In this document: piece by piece, positions 16,812 to 26,727 of the stretch | Layout: each line of letters opens with the position of its first letter | Position numbering within the stretch: position 1 is the stretch's first letter | NCBI RefSeq assembly: GCF_923081025.1 | Contig: NZ_CAKLPZ010000003.1 | Span: forward strand, 124,001-188,000 | Reading direction: 5' to 3' | Source: Neolewinella maritima | GTDB taxonomy: Bacteria > Bacteroidota > Bacteroidia > Chitinophagales > Saprospiraceae | DNA: 64,000 nucleotides | Program-made: the position numbers and the translations under genes | The notes under the pieces: generated by a model | The model's input: the letters and a program-made list of their open reading frames with translations, nothing else | Database searches by the model: none | Told to the model about the DNA's origin: nothing

Positions 16812-17558
16812 TTACAGCGCTACCGGCACGACGTGCCACAGCCCCGCCGCTACTAGTGCACCAATGATGGGTCCCACTACCGGCACCCACGAATACGCCC
16901 AGTTGCTTCCCCCCTTATTGGCCAGCGGCAGCAGAGCGTGCGCTATACGCGGACCCAGATCGCGGGCCGGATTGATCGCATAGCCCGTCGGGCCCCCCAG
17001 CGAAAGACCGATCCCCAGTACCACCAGGGCTACCGGCAGGGCATCCAGGGCACCCAGACTGCCCGGCGCATCACCGAATTTAGGTCCCGTGATGTACAGC
17101 ACGGCAAAGACCAGCACGAAGGTGCCGATGGCCTCGGTCAGGATATTAGACAGGTGATTCGGGATGGCCGGGTCGGTACTGAAGGTGGCCAGTACAAGGC
17201 CCGTATCTTCCGTTGCGGCGTAGTGATCGCGGTAGGATAGCACGACCAGCGCCTGACCCAAAAAGGCGCCGGCGATCTGGGCCACCACGTATCCGGGTAC
17301 CAATAGCCAGCTGAATTTGCCGACTACCGCCAGCCCGAGGGTGACGGCTGGGTTGAGGTGTGCTCCGCTCATGGGAGCCGTCACGAATACCCCCACGAAC
17401 ACCGCCACGGCCCAGGCTACCGCGATGGGCATCAGCCCGTTGCCGTTTCCCTTGGTTTTGGCCAGTAGCATATTTGCGACCACCCCATTGCCGAGTAAGA
17501 TCAGAATTGCCGTACCCAGCAGCTCGCCGAGGTAGGATACAAGTTCGGGGGTAAGCAC
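16812..17558 (-). CDS. glpF: Aquaglyceroporin (glycerol facilitator, MIP family)
   Basis: A 248-aa channel with six membrane helices and the two half-helix NPA motifs HLNPAVTLG and AINPARDLGPR. The Asp after the second NPA (NPARD) marks the glyceroporin subgroup, so it should conduct glycerol and small polyols through the inner membrane. The start is a GTG at 17558. No glycerol kinase or glycerol-3-phosphate dehydrogenase is nearby. Confidence 0.92.
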   Translation of the reverse strand: MLTPELVSYLGELLGTAILILLGNGVVANMLLAKTKGNGNGLMPIAVAWAVAVFVGVFVTAPMSGAHLNPAVTLGLAVVGKFSWLLVPGYVVAQIAGAFLGQALVVLSYRDHYAATEDTGLVLATFSTDPAIPNHLSNILTEAIGTFVLVFAVLYITGPKFGDAPGSLGALDALPVALVVLGIGLSLGGPTGYAINPARDLGPRIAHALLPLANKGGSNWAYSWVPVVGPIIGALVAAGLWHVVPVAL

Positions 17559-17613
17559 GTAAGTTGGGTTTAACGGGTGATCAACGGCCAGCCAAGATAC
17601 ACGCCCCGCCGGT

Positions 17614-18657
17614 TTAGCGAATGGTCGTGCCCAGACTGAGCTGATTCACCCCGCCGCCCAGGTGGTACGTGCCCCGCCCGTAGGCCAGGCTGAAGCGCCG
17701 CGTCTCCCAGGCGAAGCCGAAGCTGTAACCCGCTCCGGAGCGGAAATCCGTCAGCCGCAGCTCCCGCCGCAGCCCGTGGTTGTACCCGATGCGGGCCCGC
17801 AGGTTGCGCCGCTTGCCGATCAGCAGCTCGCCGTTCACGACGAAGTGACGGGCCAGGTTATCGAAAAACACTGCACCGGCGCCCCGTCCGCCCGTCTGTT
17901 CTTCGCCCAGAAAGGTCAGCGTGTTGTTGTCCTCGGCTTCGGGGTCATCGTAGAGGACGTTCCAGCGGTCGAGGTAGCGATAGACCACCGAAAAGCGGAA
18001 GGGCAGATACCTGAGCTCGCGCACCACGCCGACCTGTAGCTCGAAGGGCATAGGCTCGCGGGTATCGCCGTAGTGGCTAAGCTGCCGGCCGAAGTTGCGC
18101 GCCAGCAGTGAGATCTGGAAGCGGCCCGAGGTATCCCGGTAGTGCACCCCGGCGTCCAGCCCGAGCCCGAAGCTGTTGTAGCCCGCCAGTTGGGAAGCCA
18201 GCAATTTTACATTAACGCCCACGCTGAGCCGGTCGGCCACCTCGCGGGCCGCCCCCGCCGTGAGCGCGAATTCAGAGGCGCTGAAGTCCCCCTGGGCCTG
18301 ACCAGTGGGATCGCGCCGCACCAGGTCACCACCGTAATTGATGTACTGTAGTCCGGCCTGGAAGGTGGTACGCAGGTTCTCGCGGTGGCGGGCGTAGGTG
18401 AGGTAGCTGTTGTTGATGCCGGCGGGCAGGAAGGCATGGCTCAGGGCAGCTTTGCCGTGCATGGTGGAGTTAAGCAGGCTGGGGTTGCGGTTGGCCAGGG
18501 TGACATCGTCGTCCATCAGGGCTATATGGTGCCCGCCCATAGCGGCTACGGTCGCTGAATTAGGTGCATTGAGGAATTCGTAGGCCGACACGCCACCGAT
18601 CTGCGCGCCCGCTACACCCCACGCCAGTACCAGTACCCAAACACACAAAGCTCGCAT
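17614..18657 (-). CDS. porQ: Type IX secretion system protein PorQ
   Basis: A 347-aa outer-membrane beta-barrel protein. It begins with signal peptide MRALCVWVLVLAWGVAGAQ, then a segment characteristic of PorQ: YEFLNAPNSATVAAMGG and LANRNPSLLNSTMHGKAALS. PorQ belongs to the attachment complex that anchors T9SS cargo to the cell surface with PorU, PorV and PorZ. ATG at 18657 is chosen over an upstream TTG because it opens straight into the signal peptide. It fits the T9SS cargo proteins found elsewhere in the window. Confidence 0.92.
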   Translation of the reverse strand: MRALCVWVLVLAWGVAGAQIGGVSAYEFLNAPNSATVAAMGGHHIALMDDDVTLANRNPSLLNSTMHGKAALSHAFLPAGINNSYLTYARHRENLRTTFQAGLQYINYGGDLVRRDPTGQAQGDFSASEFALTAGAAREVADRLSVGVNVKLLASQLAGYNSFGLGLDAGVHYRDTSGRFQISLLARNFGRQLSHYGDTREPMPFELQVGVVRELRYLPFRFSVVYRYLDRWNVLYDDPEAEDNNTLTFLGEEQTGGRGAGAVFFDNLARHFVVNGELLIGKRRNLRARIGYNHGLRRELRLTDFRSGAGYSFGFAWETRRFSLAYGRGTYHLGGGVNQLSLGTTIR

Positions 18658-18694
18658 AGCCCACAAGTTACGTAAGCTAGGATGCTAGTTGCTG

Positions 18695-19378
18695 CTAGTT
18701 CGTGGCATTGACTGCGGGCGGACGCGTCATGTCCGGTGCCGCAGACGGTGCCGGAGTGCCCTCCTCCCGCCGCCACTGCGTAGTACATACCCCCACCTGG
18801 CAGTCGCGGATGGCCGTCAGCTCACCCGTCAGCTCATCGAATACGTAGAGCGTCCCCTGCTCTTTGCCATCCCGGTAGCTGCCGGCGGCACTGGGCTGGC
18901 CATTCTCGTACCAGTCGCGGAAGGGGCCATTTTCCCGGTTGTCGGCAAAGGATACTTCTTCGCGCACCCCGCCGTCGGGCCAGTAGCGCGTCCAGACCTC
19001 GCCCATACTACCGTCGCGGTACTGCCCCCGCAGGCGCAGCTTGCCGGTGGAGTCGTAGGTGATGTACTCACCCTCGAACTGTCCGGCGCGGTAGTTTTCC
19101 ACGATCTCTACGCTGCCGTCGGGGTAGTAGGCCGTGCGGGTGCCGTCGAGCTGACCGGCCAGGTAGTTTTCCTCCGCTACGAGTTTTCCGTCGGGTCCGT
19201 AGCGGCGGGCCATGCCCTCGCGCTCGCCGGTGCCGGGGTCGGTGGTGTACTCGGTGCGGTAGCCCAGGTCGTCGATCTCCGTGTGTTCGTCCAGGCCTGC
19301 GTCATGTGGGGAAGGGGCCCCGCATGTAAGCCAGGTGCAAAGAATGATGAAGAAGAGGCAAGCGATGAAGTAGCGCAT
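18695..19378 (-). CDS. MORN-repeat (YwqK-type) exported protein
   Basis: A 227-aa protein with a hydrophobic N terminus (MRYFIACLFFIILCTWLTC) that may be a lipoprotein signal with Cys near residue 19. The middle is built of about six MORN_2-type repeats of roughly 22-24 residues, such as GMARRYGPDGKLVAEENYLA and GTRTAYYPDGSVEIVENYRA. The C-terminal 35 residues are low-complexity, rich in Pro, Ala and Thr. Similar proteins are labelled YwqK-family antitoxins, but no toxin gene is adjacent. Function unknown. Confidence 0.8.
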   Translation of the reverse strand: MRYFIACLFFIILCTWLTCGAPSPHDAGLDEHTEIDDLGYRTEYTTDPGTGEREGMARRYGPDGKLVAEENYLAGQLDGTRTAYYPDGSVEIVENYRAGQFEGEYITYDSTGKLRLRGQYRDGSMGEVWTRYWPDGGVREEVSFADNRENGPFRDWYENGQPSAAGSYRDGKEQGTLYVFDELTGELTAIRDCQVGVCTTQWRREEGTPAPSAAPDMTRPPAVNATN

Positions 19379-19430
19379 GTAGAGTGGGGTCAGGGTAGGA
19401 TGTAGAAACGGTACTTTAGCCGGTCCCTGT

Positions 19431-20006
19431 ATGTTCAAACTGTCGTGTATGTATCGCTTGCTCTTGTCCTGGATGGTATTATTTCTTTGCACCTGCGGAA
19501 CCGCCCCGGAACCTACCGCGGATGCCGAACGCGCGCCAGCCGAGCGCGGGGCCATCGAGGAGCGACTGATCACGCAGCTCAGTCCCTCGGACGACCTGGC
19601 CGGCCGGCAACGCAACGCGATCATCAACCGGGCCATCGACCGCAATTACGACGTATACGCCGCGCCGGAGGGCTACTTCTACGAGGTGCTGGATACAGGT
19701 GCCTACAACCCGCTGCTAGCGGGGGATATCCTGAGCGTACACTACGTAGGTAACTTCCTGGACGGGCGGGAATTCGACAACAGTTTCAAGCGGGGTACGC
19801 CGCTGCGGTTTCGACTGGGGGATCTCATTCCAGCCTGGAACCTGGCCCTGCAGCGGGTGCGGCCGGGCGCACGGCTGCGCATCCTCACGCCGAGCGAGCT
19901 GGCCTACGGGACCGAGGGGCTGGTAGCGCCGAACGGGGATACGCTGGTGCCGGCCGATACGCCGCTGGAATTTCTGCTGGAGGAGATCGTTATCTTGGAA
20001 GAGTAG
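19431..20006 (+). CDS. FKBP-type peptidyl-prolyl isomerase, lipoprotein
   Basis: A protein of about 190 aa that catalyses cis-trans isomerisation of prolyl bonds in exported proteins. The N terminus (MYRLLLSWMVLFLCTCGTA from an internal ATG at 19449) looks like a lipoprotein signal, so the enzyme would be anchored in the periplasm. The FKBP domain spans residues 95-190: GDILSVHYVGNFLDGREFDN, the loop TPLRFRLGDLIPAWN, and ELAYGTEG. The 3' end overlaps the convergent DUF4294 gene by 17 bp. Confidence 0.92.
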   Translation: MFKLSCMYRLLLSWMVLFLCTCGTAPEPTADAERAPAERGAIEERLITQLSPSDDLAGRQRNAIINRAIDRNYDVYAAPEGYFYEVLDTGAYNPLLAGDILSVHYVGNFLDGREFDNSFKRGTPLRFRLGDLIPAWNLALQRVRPGARLRILTPSELAYGTEGLVAPNGDTLVPADTPLEFLLEEIVILEE

Positions 20007-20607
20007 CCGTTTGCTCCGGTAGCTCATAGCTGACGTCGAAATCGTCGAGCACGGCGTCCAAGATGGGGTCGTCGCCCACGGTATACTTATGCTTGAGCTT
20101 GTGGCCGTAGAAGCCCGCCAGGGTGGCCCAGTAGCGGGCGGTAAGTCCGCCGCGCAGGTCCTTGATGAGCTCGTAGATAGGGGTATCGATTTCGCGCTCG
20201 ATCATGGCAATGAGCACCTTGCCCTGGGTCTTAGACATTTTCTTGAGGGGATCCTCGAACTTGGTCTCCAGCTCGTCCTGCAGCCGCTTGATGTACTTGC
20301 GGCGGTCGCGCTTGTTCATGTTCTGCGTCATGTACTCGGTCTCGCGGAATACGCGGATGGCATCTACCGCATAGGGGTAGACCCGCTGGGCGTAAATACG
20401 GTAGCGGCGGTAGAGCTTGTACTCCTCCTCGCTGGCGAAGAACTCGGGTGAACTGATCGATACGTCGCTGAGCTCGGCAATGATGAGGGTGTCTCCGCAG
20501 TCATCCAGGGCGTAGGGGTAATACTTGCCGTCTACCTTGGTGTAGCCGGTCTGGGCTACGGCCAGGAGGGAGTAAAGCAGGGCAAAACCAAGGAGAAGAT
20601 GACGCAT
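19990..20607 (-). CDS. DUF4294 domain-containing exported protein
   Basis: A 205-aa protein with signal peptide MRHLLLGFALLYSLLAVAQ. The conserved core of DUF4294 is visible: KLYRRYRIYAQRVYPYAVDA, then NKRDRRKYIKRLQDELETKF and LKKMSKTQGKVLIAMIERE. DUF4294 proteins are found almost only in Bacteroidota and have no established function. The positively charged central region suggests an RNA, lipid or peptidoglycan contact, which is speculation. Confidence 0.88.
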   Translation of the reverse strand: MRHLLLGFALLYSLLAVAQTGYTKVDGKYYPYALDDCGDTLIIAELSDVSISSPEFFASEEEYKLYRRYRIYAQRVYPYAVDAIRVFRETEYMTQNMNKRDRRKYIKRLQDELETKFEDPLKKMSKTQGKVLIAMIEREIDTPIYELIKDLRGGLTARYWATLAGFYGHKLKHKYTVGDDPILDAVLDDFDVSYELPEQTATLPR

Positions 20608-20695
20608 ACGCTGGATGTGTTCCGTAAAGTAAATGCTTTCCGGGCGGGCTTAGGTGTGTGGCCCCCATTAAATATTTTGGGTCGAGAGCTCGACC

Positions 20696-21619
20696 TTAGT
20701 CCTGAAATACGTCGAGAGAGGAGGCCATCGCGGCGGCAAAGCAGTCCGCGTCGATCCCGCTTCGCTCCGCACCGAAGTACTCCACCAGCCGCTCCGTAGG
20801 CATGTTGCCCGTGAGCTCGTCGCGGGCCATGGGGCAGCCCCCGAAGCCGCGCACCGCCCCGTCGAAGCGCACGCAACCGGCCTCGGCCGCCGCCACCACT
20901 TTTTCTTGCCAGCTGGTGGGGGTGGTGTGCAGGTGGGCACCGATCTCCAGCTGGGGGTAGCGGGGGATCAGGTTGGCGAACAGGTAGCTGATGCTGGCCG
21001 GTGAGCTGACGCCGATGGTATCCGAAAGCTGAAAAATGGTGATGTCGAGCTCCGCCAGCCGGACCAGCCACTGCTCCACGACCTCCGCGTTCCAGGGATC
21101 CCCGTAGGGATTACCGAAGCCCATACTCAGGTATACCACCATCTGCTTGCCGGCCCGCTGCGTGAGCTCCTGGATGCGCTTGACCCGCTCTACGCTGTCG
21201 GCCAGGGTAGCATTGGTGTTGCGCAGCTGGAAGGTCTCGGAGACGGAAAAGGGGTAGCCCAGGTAGTCGATCTGGGGGTGCTGCAGGGCGGCCTCAGCGC
21301 CGCGGCGGTTGGCTACGATGGCCAGCAGCTTGGTCTGGGTGGCGCTCAGGTCCAGGCCCGCGACCACCTCGGCCGTATCGCGCATCTGGGGGATGGCCTT
21401 GGGGGAGACGAAGCTGCCGAAGTCGAGCGTATCGAAACCACAGGCCAGTAGCTGCTGCAGGTAGGCCGTCTTCACCGCCGTAGGGATGAAGGCGTGCCGG
21501 CCCTGCATGGCGTCGCGGGGACACTCGATAAGTTTGATGGCTCTAGGCAAATCAATGCGTTTTTTAAGGGGTGCCGGGCCGGTCGGGGCCAGGATTCCTT
21601 CCTGGCCCGACAACACCAC
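20696..21619 (-). CDS. Hydroxymethylglutaryl-CoA lyase
   Basis: Cleaves HMG-CoA to acetoacetate and acetyl-CoA, the last step of leucine breakdown. It is a DRE-TIM-type aldolase: IKLIECPRDAMQG at the N terminus, the metal-site HLHTT, and the active-site cysteine loop DGAVRGFGGCPMA. The 307-aa reading starts at a GTG (21619). A TTG at 21550 would give the family-like N terminus PRAIKLIECPRDAMQG directly after the initiator and may be the real start. It stands alone, with no other leucine-degradation gene in view. Confidence 0.9.
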   Translation of the reverse strand: MVLSGQEGILAPTGPAPLKKRIDLPRAIKLIECPRDAMQGRHAFIPTAVKTAYLQQLLACGFDTLDFGSFVSPKAIPQMRDTAEVVAGLDLSATQTKLLAIVANRRGAEAALQHPQIDYLGYPFSVSETFQLRNTNATLADSVERVKRIQELTQRAGKQMVVYLSMGFGNPYGDPWNAEVVEQWLVRLAELDITIFQLSDTIGVSSPASISYLFANLIPRYPQLEIGAHLHTTPTSWQEKVVAAAEAGCVRFDGAVRGFGGCPMARDELTGNMPTERLVEYFGAERSGIDADCFAAAMASSLDVFQD

Positions 21620-21660
21620 CGGCCCCCGGGTAGTTTCCCTGCAAAGCGATCCTACCTACT

Positions 21661-21882
21661 ATGCTCAAGCACTCCACTACCCTGACCGTCATCGGCTTCA
21701 TTCTATTCTTCCTGGGCCTGGTTTCGATCCTGCTTAATCTGGTAGGCGTGGATATTTTCTTCCTGTCGTGGCTGTATACCTACAGTGTGGCCCTGTCCTT
21801 TGCCGTGCGCCTGGCGATGATCATCGGTGGCGTGGTGCTCATCTACGTAGGGCAGACGGACTGGTCGCGGGAAGAGCTCTAG
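21661..21882 (+). CDS. Small conserved membrane protein
   Basis: A 73-aa protein with two to three hydrophobic helices (residues 8-28, 30-50 and 50-64) and an acidic C-terminal tail (GQTDWSREEL). The pattern resembles small 'hypothetical membrane' genes common in Bacteroidota. No function can be assigned. It is divergent from the HMG-CoA lyase gene and convergent with the Sua5/YrdC gene (8-bp gap). Confidence 0.6.
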   Translation: MLKHSTTLTVIGFILFFLGLVSILLNLVGVDIFFLSWLYTYSVALSFAVRLAMIIGGVVLIYVGQTDWSREEL

Positions 21883-21890
21883 AGGCTGAC

Positions 21891-22502
21891 CTACTTCAGT
21901 ACGCCGACCCCTTCGCGCTGCAGCACGGCCTGCTCGCCGGTGCAGTCAATGATGGTGCTGGCCTGATCGCCACCCGTTCCCCCGTTGATGATCGCGTCCA
22001 CGCGCTTGCCGTAGGCGGCATCGATCTCGTGGGGGTCGGTGTAGTATTCCATCACCGTATCGTCGTGCTTGAGGCTGGCCGTGAGGATGGGCCGGCCTAG
22101 TCCGCGGACCAGGGCGTCTACGATATTGTTATCGATGATGCGTACGCCGATGGTTTCCTTGCGGTTCTTGAGCACCTTGGGGGTCCGGTTGTTAGACTTC
22201 AGGATGAAGGTGAAGGGACCGGGCAGGTTGTGCTTCATGACCCGGAAGATGTCGTTGTTGATGGTAGCCGAGTACTCGGTGACCTGACTGATATCCTGAC
22301 AAATGAAGCTGAACATCGCCTTCTGGGGGTCGATGCCCCGGATCTGGGCTACGCGCTCTACGGCATTCTTGTTGGTGATGTCGCAGCCGATCCCGTAGAC
22401 GGTGTCGGTGGGGTAGATGATCACCCCGCCCTCTTCGAGGATGCCGACCATCTGCTTGATCAGTCGTGCCTGGGGGTTGTCAGAATTAATGGATACCATC
22501 AT
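21891..22502 (-). CDS. tsaC: L-threonylcarbamoyladenylate synthase (TsaC/YrdC family)
   Basis: Makes threonylcarbamoyl-AMP from Thr, bicarbonate and ATP for the t6A37 modification of ANN-decoding tRNAs. The 203-aa product is a single YrdC domain: GGVIIYPTDTVYGIGCDITN near residue 28, FSFICQDISQVTEYS, and LPGPFTFILKSN. The length fits the short YciO/YrdC form without the Sua5 C-terminal domain. A bacterium may carry several paralogues (TsaC and YciO), so the exact subgroup is less certain than the family. Confidence 0.88.
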   Translation of the reverse strand: MMVSINSDNPQARLIKQMVGILEEGGVIIYPTDTVYGIGCDITNKNAVERVAQIRGIDPQKAMFSFICQDISQVTEYSATINNDIFRVMKHNLPGPFTFILKSNNRTPKVLKNRKETIGVRIIDNNIVDALVRGLGRPILTASLKHDDTVMEYYTDPHEIDAAYGKRVDAIINGGTGGDQASTIIDCTGEQAVLQREGVGVLK

Positions 22503-22565
22503 GGTGTACTAGGTTTAGCGGGTAATATAGTCAGCCCGGCGATACGGTCCATTCGACGGTCTGGT

Positions 22566-23795
22566 TCACGTGCGCTGGATCGCCCGCACCGGGTCGAGCG
22601 CCGCCGCCCGCCGCGCTGGGTACGTGCCAAATACGATACCGGTGAGCACCGCTACTACGGCCACCACGGCCATCGTCTGCCCGCTGAATACGGCCGAAAA
22701 ATCAAAGCCGGCGAAGTACGAGATGGCCGCCGCGCTGATCAGTGCCATCACTATGCCTAGCAGCAGCCCGAACACGCTACCGATCACCGAGATGGCCACA
22801 CTCTCCGACAAAAACTGCGTAACGATGCGCCGTCGGTTGGCACCCACCGCCTTGCGCACGCCGATCTCCGCAGTGCGCTCGGTGATCGACATGAGTAGTA
22901 CGTTCATCACGCCTACGCCGCCCACGACCACCGCGATCCCGATCAGAAAGCTCATCACCAGCCGAAACAGACTGAAGCCCAGCTCCAGGTTCTCGACCAT
23001 CTCCAGGCTGGCTAAGGTCTGTACGGGTTGCTCGATGGCCGGGAAGCGGGCGGCAAACCAGTCGTCGATAAATACCTTGCCCGGCCGCACGTCCTCGATT
23101 CGCGCAAAATTGACCAGCCCGGCTGCGGAGTAGGTCAGTCCATTGTCCGCCCGGTCGAGCACGCGCAGTGGTAGCATAGTCTGCAGAATATCGTCTTCGG
23201 TCGGCGGACTCACGCCTACCACCTCCAGCTCCTGCCCGAATACCGCTATACGGAGCCCCACGGCCTCGACTACATCCCGGGAGGTACCGATCAGGCGGCG
23301 CGCCAGGGTATGACCGATCACCACGACATCACGTTCGCGGTCCTCGGCCTCGAGCGTACGTCCGTAGGCTACGCTATCCAGCTCTTCCACCAGGGGCAGC
23401 GAGACGGCCGTATACCGCACGGCCAGCTCCTCGGTCGTATCCGGCCGGTCGATCAGTACGGTGCCCGTAGCGAACAACTGACTGGCGGCGGGGTAGGGGA
23501 GGTCGGCCAGCATACTGTCCATGAGCGGCTGCGATATATCGATGGTGCGGTCCAGCTGCACCCGCAGCCCGTCCACCATACGGAAGGTGTTCTTGCGCAC
23601 GGTCACCGTCTCCATGGCGCTCTTGTCAGCAATACTATCGCGGGCCAGCTGCTCCAGTCCGTCGATCAGGGCCAGCATGGTCACCAGGGCACCCACCCCG
23701 ATGATGATGCCGAGTACGGAGAGAAACGTCTGAAAGAAATTACTGCGCAGGTTGCGAAAGGCCTCCACGAAGGCGGTGTAAATAGCGGTAAGCAT
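22566..23795 (-). CDS. MacB/FtsX-type ABC transporter permease
   Basis: A 409-aa inner-membrane protein with one N-terminal helix, a large periplasmic MacB_PCD domain (about residues 50-270) and three C-terminal FtsX helices (GIAVVVGGVGVMNVLLMSI, AVAISVIGSVFGLLLGI and TMAVVAVVAVLTGIVFG). The signature MSITERTAEIGVRKAVGA between helices 2 and 3 is that of MacB/LolC-like mechanotransmission permeases. No ATPase partner lies next to it. The start at 23795 (MLTAIYTAFVEAFRNLRSN) is the normal family N terminus. Confidence 0.9.
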   Translation of the reverse strand: MLTAIYTAFVEAFRNLRSNFFQTFLSVLGIIIGVGALVTMLALIDGLEQLARDSIADKSAMETVTVRKNTFRMVDGLRVQLDRTIDISQPLMDSMLADLPYPAASQLFATGTVLIDRPDTTEELAVRYTAVSLPLVEELDSVAYGRTLEAEDRERDVVVIGHTLARRLIGTSRDVVEAVGLRIAVFGQELEVVGVSPPTEDDILQTMLPLRVLDRADNGLTYSAAGLVNFARIEDVRPGKVFIDDWFAARFPAIEQPVQTLASLEMVENLELGFSLFRLVMSFLIGIAVVVGGVGVMNVLLMSITERTAEIGVRKAVGANRRRIVTQFLSESVAISVIGSVFGLLLGIVMALISAAAISYFAGFDFSAVFSGQTMAVVAVVAVLTGIVFGTYPARRAAALDPVRAIQRT

Positions 23796-23873
23796 GTAGG
23801 GTTGATTAGGTAAGCGCAAACATGCCAGCGGCGGGGCAGACCACCAACTTTTATCGACGAAGGCCCACCACCG

Positions 23874-23881
23874 TAGCTTTA
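23874..23881 (+). promoter_or_regulatory. Candidate -7 box, 5 nt before ATG
   Basis: TAGCTTTA matches TAnnTTTG at seven of eight positions and ends 5 nt before the ATG at 23887, the same spacing as before parA and the EamA gene. This suggests a leaderless transcript; no clear -33 TTG is seen. Confidence 0.35.
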
Positions 23882-23886
23882 CCGCC

Positions 23887-24810
23887 ATGATCGTGTTGTA
23901 TCTCACCTTCGGACAGGACGTCCGGGTCCACCAACAAGCCGTTTTTTCCGCCATGACCGTACTCCAGGGGGCGGGGCCGCGGGTGCAGTGTGTCGTCTAC
24001 ACCGATGCACCCGATTACTACCGCCTGCTCGGTGATCGGGTACAGTTGCGCGTCACCACACCAGGGCAATTGCAGGAGTGGCGGGGACCGCACGACTTTT
24101 TCTGGCGCATCAAGATCAAGGCCCTGGAGGCGCTACAACAACAGTATCCGGGCGAGTCACTCGTATACCTGGACGCCGATACCTTCTGCTTCGGCGAGCT
24201 ATCTACACTGGAGGAGGTGCTGGCCACCGGTACTCACCTGATGCACGCCCGGGAGGGGGAGTTGGGGGAGCTACCCACCAGCACCGAGCGCAGGATGTAC
24301 CGGCAGTGCAGTGGCAACAACTTCGCCGGTATACCCATCGACGGGAAGAGTACGATGTACAATGCCGGCGTAGTGGGTCTGGCCGCCGACCGGGCCGCGG
24401 AGGCCATTCAGCTCGCGCTCGACCTGTGCGATGCAATGTGCGCGGCCGGGGTGACCCGCCGGCTCGTGGAGCAGTTTGCGCTCTCCGTAGCCCTGGCCGA
24501 GCGGGGCGGACTAGCCGCGGCCAACGGCAGCATCGGGCACTACTGGGGGAATAAGGCGGGCTGGAACGAACGGATCGCCGGCTTCTTTCTGGCGCAGCAT
24601 CTGCAGGCGGCCGGCGTGGAGGACCAGATCGCTGCGAGTCAGGACATAGACTTTACCGCCTTACCTATCTATATGCGGTCTTCCGGTACGCGGAATAAAC
24701 TCAATCGCTGGGTGGATCGTGCGTTCGACAAGGGGGTGCACGCCTACGTTCCGCGCCCTGGCGACCCCCCGAACGACCGCTCCGAACGGCTGCAGGCCCG
24801 CCGCGTGTAG
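23887..24810 (+). CDS. Putative GT-A fold glycosyltransferase
   Basis: A 307-aa cytoplasmic protein. Near residue 98 it has [11 protein letters not shown], a DxD motif at the end of a hydrophobic strand, as in GT-A nucleotide-sugar transferases. The N terminus [20 protein letters not shown] and later [11 protein letters not shown] and MYNAGVVGL (the acceptor-side loop often seen in GT8-like proteins) support this. I cannot name a family or a sugar. It is a single gene between a divergent permease gene and the Hsp70 gene. Confidence 0.65.
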   Translation: MIVLYLTFGQDVRVHQQAVFSAMTVLQGAGPRVQCVVYTDAPDYYRLLGDRVQLRVTTPGQLQEWRGPHDFFWRIKIKALEALQQQYPGESLVYLDADTFCFGELSTLEEVLATGTHLMHAREGELGELPTSTERRMYRQCSGNNFAGIPIDGKSTMYNAGVVGLAADRAAEAIQLALDLCDAMCAAGVTRRLVEQFALSVALAERGGLAAANGSIGHYWGNKAGWNERIAGFFLAQHLQAAGVEDQIAASQDIDFTALPIYMRSSGTRNKLNRWVDRAFDKGVHAYVPRPGDPPNDRSERLQARRV

Positions 24811-24842
24811 AACCCGCCCCGCCCCGTGTATGTATTCACCCC

Positions 24843-26723
24843 ATGGCAAAGTATAGTATCGACCTCCAGGCCGGCAAGGTCGCCGAATCAGCAGCAGTAT
24901 CCACCCGCGGGGAAACCATCGTCGGCATCGACCTGGGCACCACCAATAGCCTGGTCGCCCACGTGCAGGACGGCAAGGCCGTCGCCGTAGCCGGCAAGGA
25001 CGGCAAGAGCGTGCTGGTACCCAGCATCGTACACTTCAAGGACGACGGCAGTACCCTGGTCGGTGAGTCCGCCAAGCAGTACCTGACCACGGCCCCGGAG
25101 CGGACCATCTACTCCGTCAAGCGCCTGCTGGGCAAGAGCTACTCCGACCTGACCGCGGTGAAGGACCGCTTCGGCTACCGCATCATCGACGAGGACGAAG
25201 ACCGGCTAGTGAAGATCGCCGTGCCCGATCGGGAGGGGGGCGTGAAGTACTACAGTCCCATCGAGCTATCCGCCAAAATTCTGGCGGAGCTCAAACTGCG
25301 CATCGAGGAGGAGTTGGGCACCCCCGTCACCCGGGCGGTAATTACCGTGCCGGCCTACTTCAACGATACGCAGCGGCAGGCCACGCGCGATGCCGGCAAG
25401 CTCGCCGGGCTGGACGTGCTGCGGATCGTCAATGAGCCCACCGCGAGCAGCCTGGCCTACGGGATCGGACTCAAGGATGAGGATGAGGGACGTACGATCG
25501 CGGTATATGACCTTGGCGGCGGCACCTTCGATGTATCCATATTACGGATAGAGCAGGGCATCTTCGAGGTGCTAGCTACCAATGGAGATACCTTCCTGGG
25601 GGGTGACGACTTCGATCAGGCCATCATAGACTATTGGCGCTCGACCTATGGCCTGAGCGCCGACACCGCCGAGGAGCGGGGTGAGCTGCGCCTGCTGGCC
25701 GAACGCGCCAAAAAAGCACTGAGCCGGGAGGAGTCGTTCACTGCCGACTACCGCGGTACTTCCGTAGCCATCACCCGCACGGCGGCCGAGGAAAAATTTG
25801 CGCCGCTCGTGGAGAAAACCATCGCATCCTGCGGCCGCGCCCTGAGTGACGCTGAGCTGGAGACGAGCGCTATCGACCACGTGATCATGGTGGGGGGGAG
25901 CACCCGCATACCGCTGGTGAAGCACCGGGTGGGGGAGTTCTTTGGCAAAGATGTGAACGACAGTCTGGACCCCGATCAGGTAGTAGCCCTGGGTGCCGCG
26001 ATACAGGCCGACGTACTGGCGGGCAACCAGCAGGACGTACTGCTGCTGGACATCACGCCGCTGAGTCTGGGCATCGAGACGGTCGGCGGACTGATGGACC
26101 CCATCATACCGCGCAACTCCAAGGTGCCGACCCGGGTGGGCCGCAAGTACACCACCAGTGTAGACGGGCAAGTAAAACTGAAGGTAGCCGTGTACCAGGG
26201 CGAGCGTGATATGGTGGCGGACAACCGCAAGCTGGGGGAATTCGTACTGACGGGTATCCCGCCGATGCCGGCCGGGATACCGCAGATCGAGATCCACTTT
26301 TACCTGGATGCCGACGGTATCCTGCGCGTGAAGGCTACCGAGCACCGCAGCGGGACGGAGCAGAGCGTGACCATCAAGTCGCAGTACGGCATCACGGAGG
26401 AAGAAATGGCGCTGATGCTGATCGACAGCCTGAACAATGCCGAGGCGGATATGGCGGCGCGCAGTCTGGCCGAAGCCCGCACGGAAGCGAACAACGTACT
26501 GCTCAGTGCGCGCAAATTTTTACAGCAGAATACGTGGCTGACGGAGGAGCAGGTCACTGAGATCAACCGCTACGTGGAGCGGCTGGCTGCGAGTGTAGCC
26601 GGAGACGATAAGGATGCGATCAATGACCGGCTGGCGGAGCTTAACGAATTTACCGCGCCGCTGGCCCACGAGGCGCTGGACCGGAACGTAGCCGCAGCAA
26701 TGAAGGGCAAGGGGATCGCCTAG
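24843..26723 (+). CDS. hscA: Hsp70 family chaperone, HscA-like
   Basis: A 626-aa Hsp70: nucleotide-binding domain with [17 protein letters not shown] near residue 27, [33 protein letters not shown] and [19 protein letters not shown]; substrate-binding domain after [15 protein letters not shown]; then a helical lid. The extra 25 residues before the ATPase motif ([12 protein letters not shown]) and the short acidic-tail-free C terminus fit the HscA subgroup used in Fe-S cluster assembly rather than DnaK. No hscB or isc gene is nearby, so the specific role rests on family resemblance. Confidence 0.85.
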   Translation: MAKYSIDLQAGKVAESAAVSTRGETIVGIDLGTTNSLVAHVQDGKAVAVAGKDGKSVLVPSIVHFKDDGSTLVGESAKQYLTTAPERTIYSVKRLLGKSYSDLTAVKDRFGYRIIDEDEDRLVKIAVPDREGGVKYYSPIELSAKILAELKLRIEEELGTPVTRAVITVPAYFNDTQRQATRDAGKLAGLDVLRIVNEPTASSLAYGIGLKDEDEGRTIAVYDLGGGTFDVSILRIEQGIFEVLATNGDTFLGGDDFDQAIIDYWRSTYGLSADTAEERGELRLLAERAKKALSREESFTADYRGTSVAITRTAAEEKFAPLVEKTIASCGRALSDAELETSAIDHVIMVGGSTRIPLVKHRVGEFFGKDVNDSLDPDQVVALGAAIQADVLAGNQQDVLLLDITPLSLGIETVGGLMDPIIPRNSKVPTRVGRKYTTSVDGQVKLKVAVYQGERDMVADNRKLGEFVLTGIPPMPAGIPQIEIHFYLDADGILRVKATEHRSGTEQSVTIKSQYGITEEEMALMLIDSLNNAEADMAARSLAEARTEANNVLLSARKFLQQNTWLTEEQVTEINRYVERLAASVAGDDKDAINDRLAELNEFTAPLAHEALDRNVAAAMKGKGIA

Positions 26724-26727
26724 GAAG

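Noticed and set aside
18695-19378. Toxin-antitoxin system from the YwqK-type protein
   Set aside because: The MORN-type protein has no adjacent toxin gene and carries a secretion signal, unlike a cytoplasmic antitoxin.
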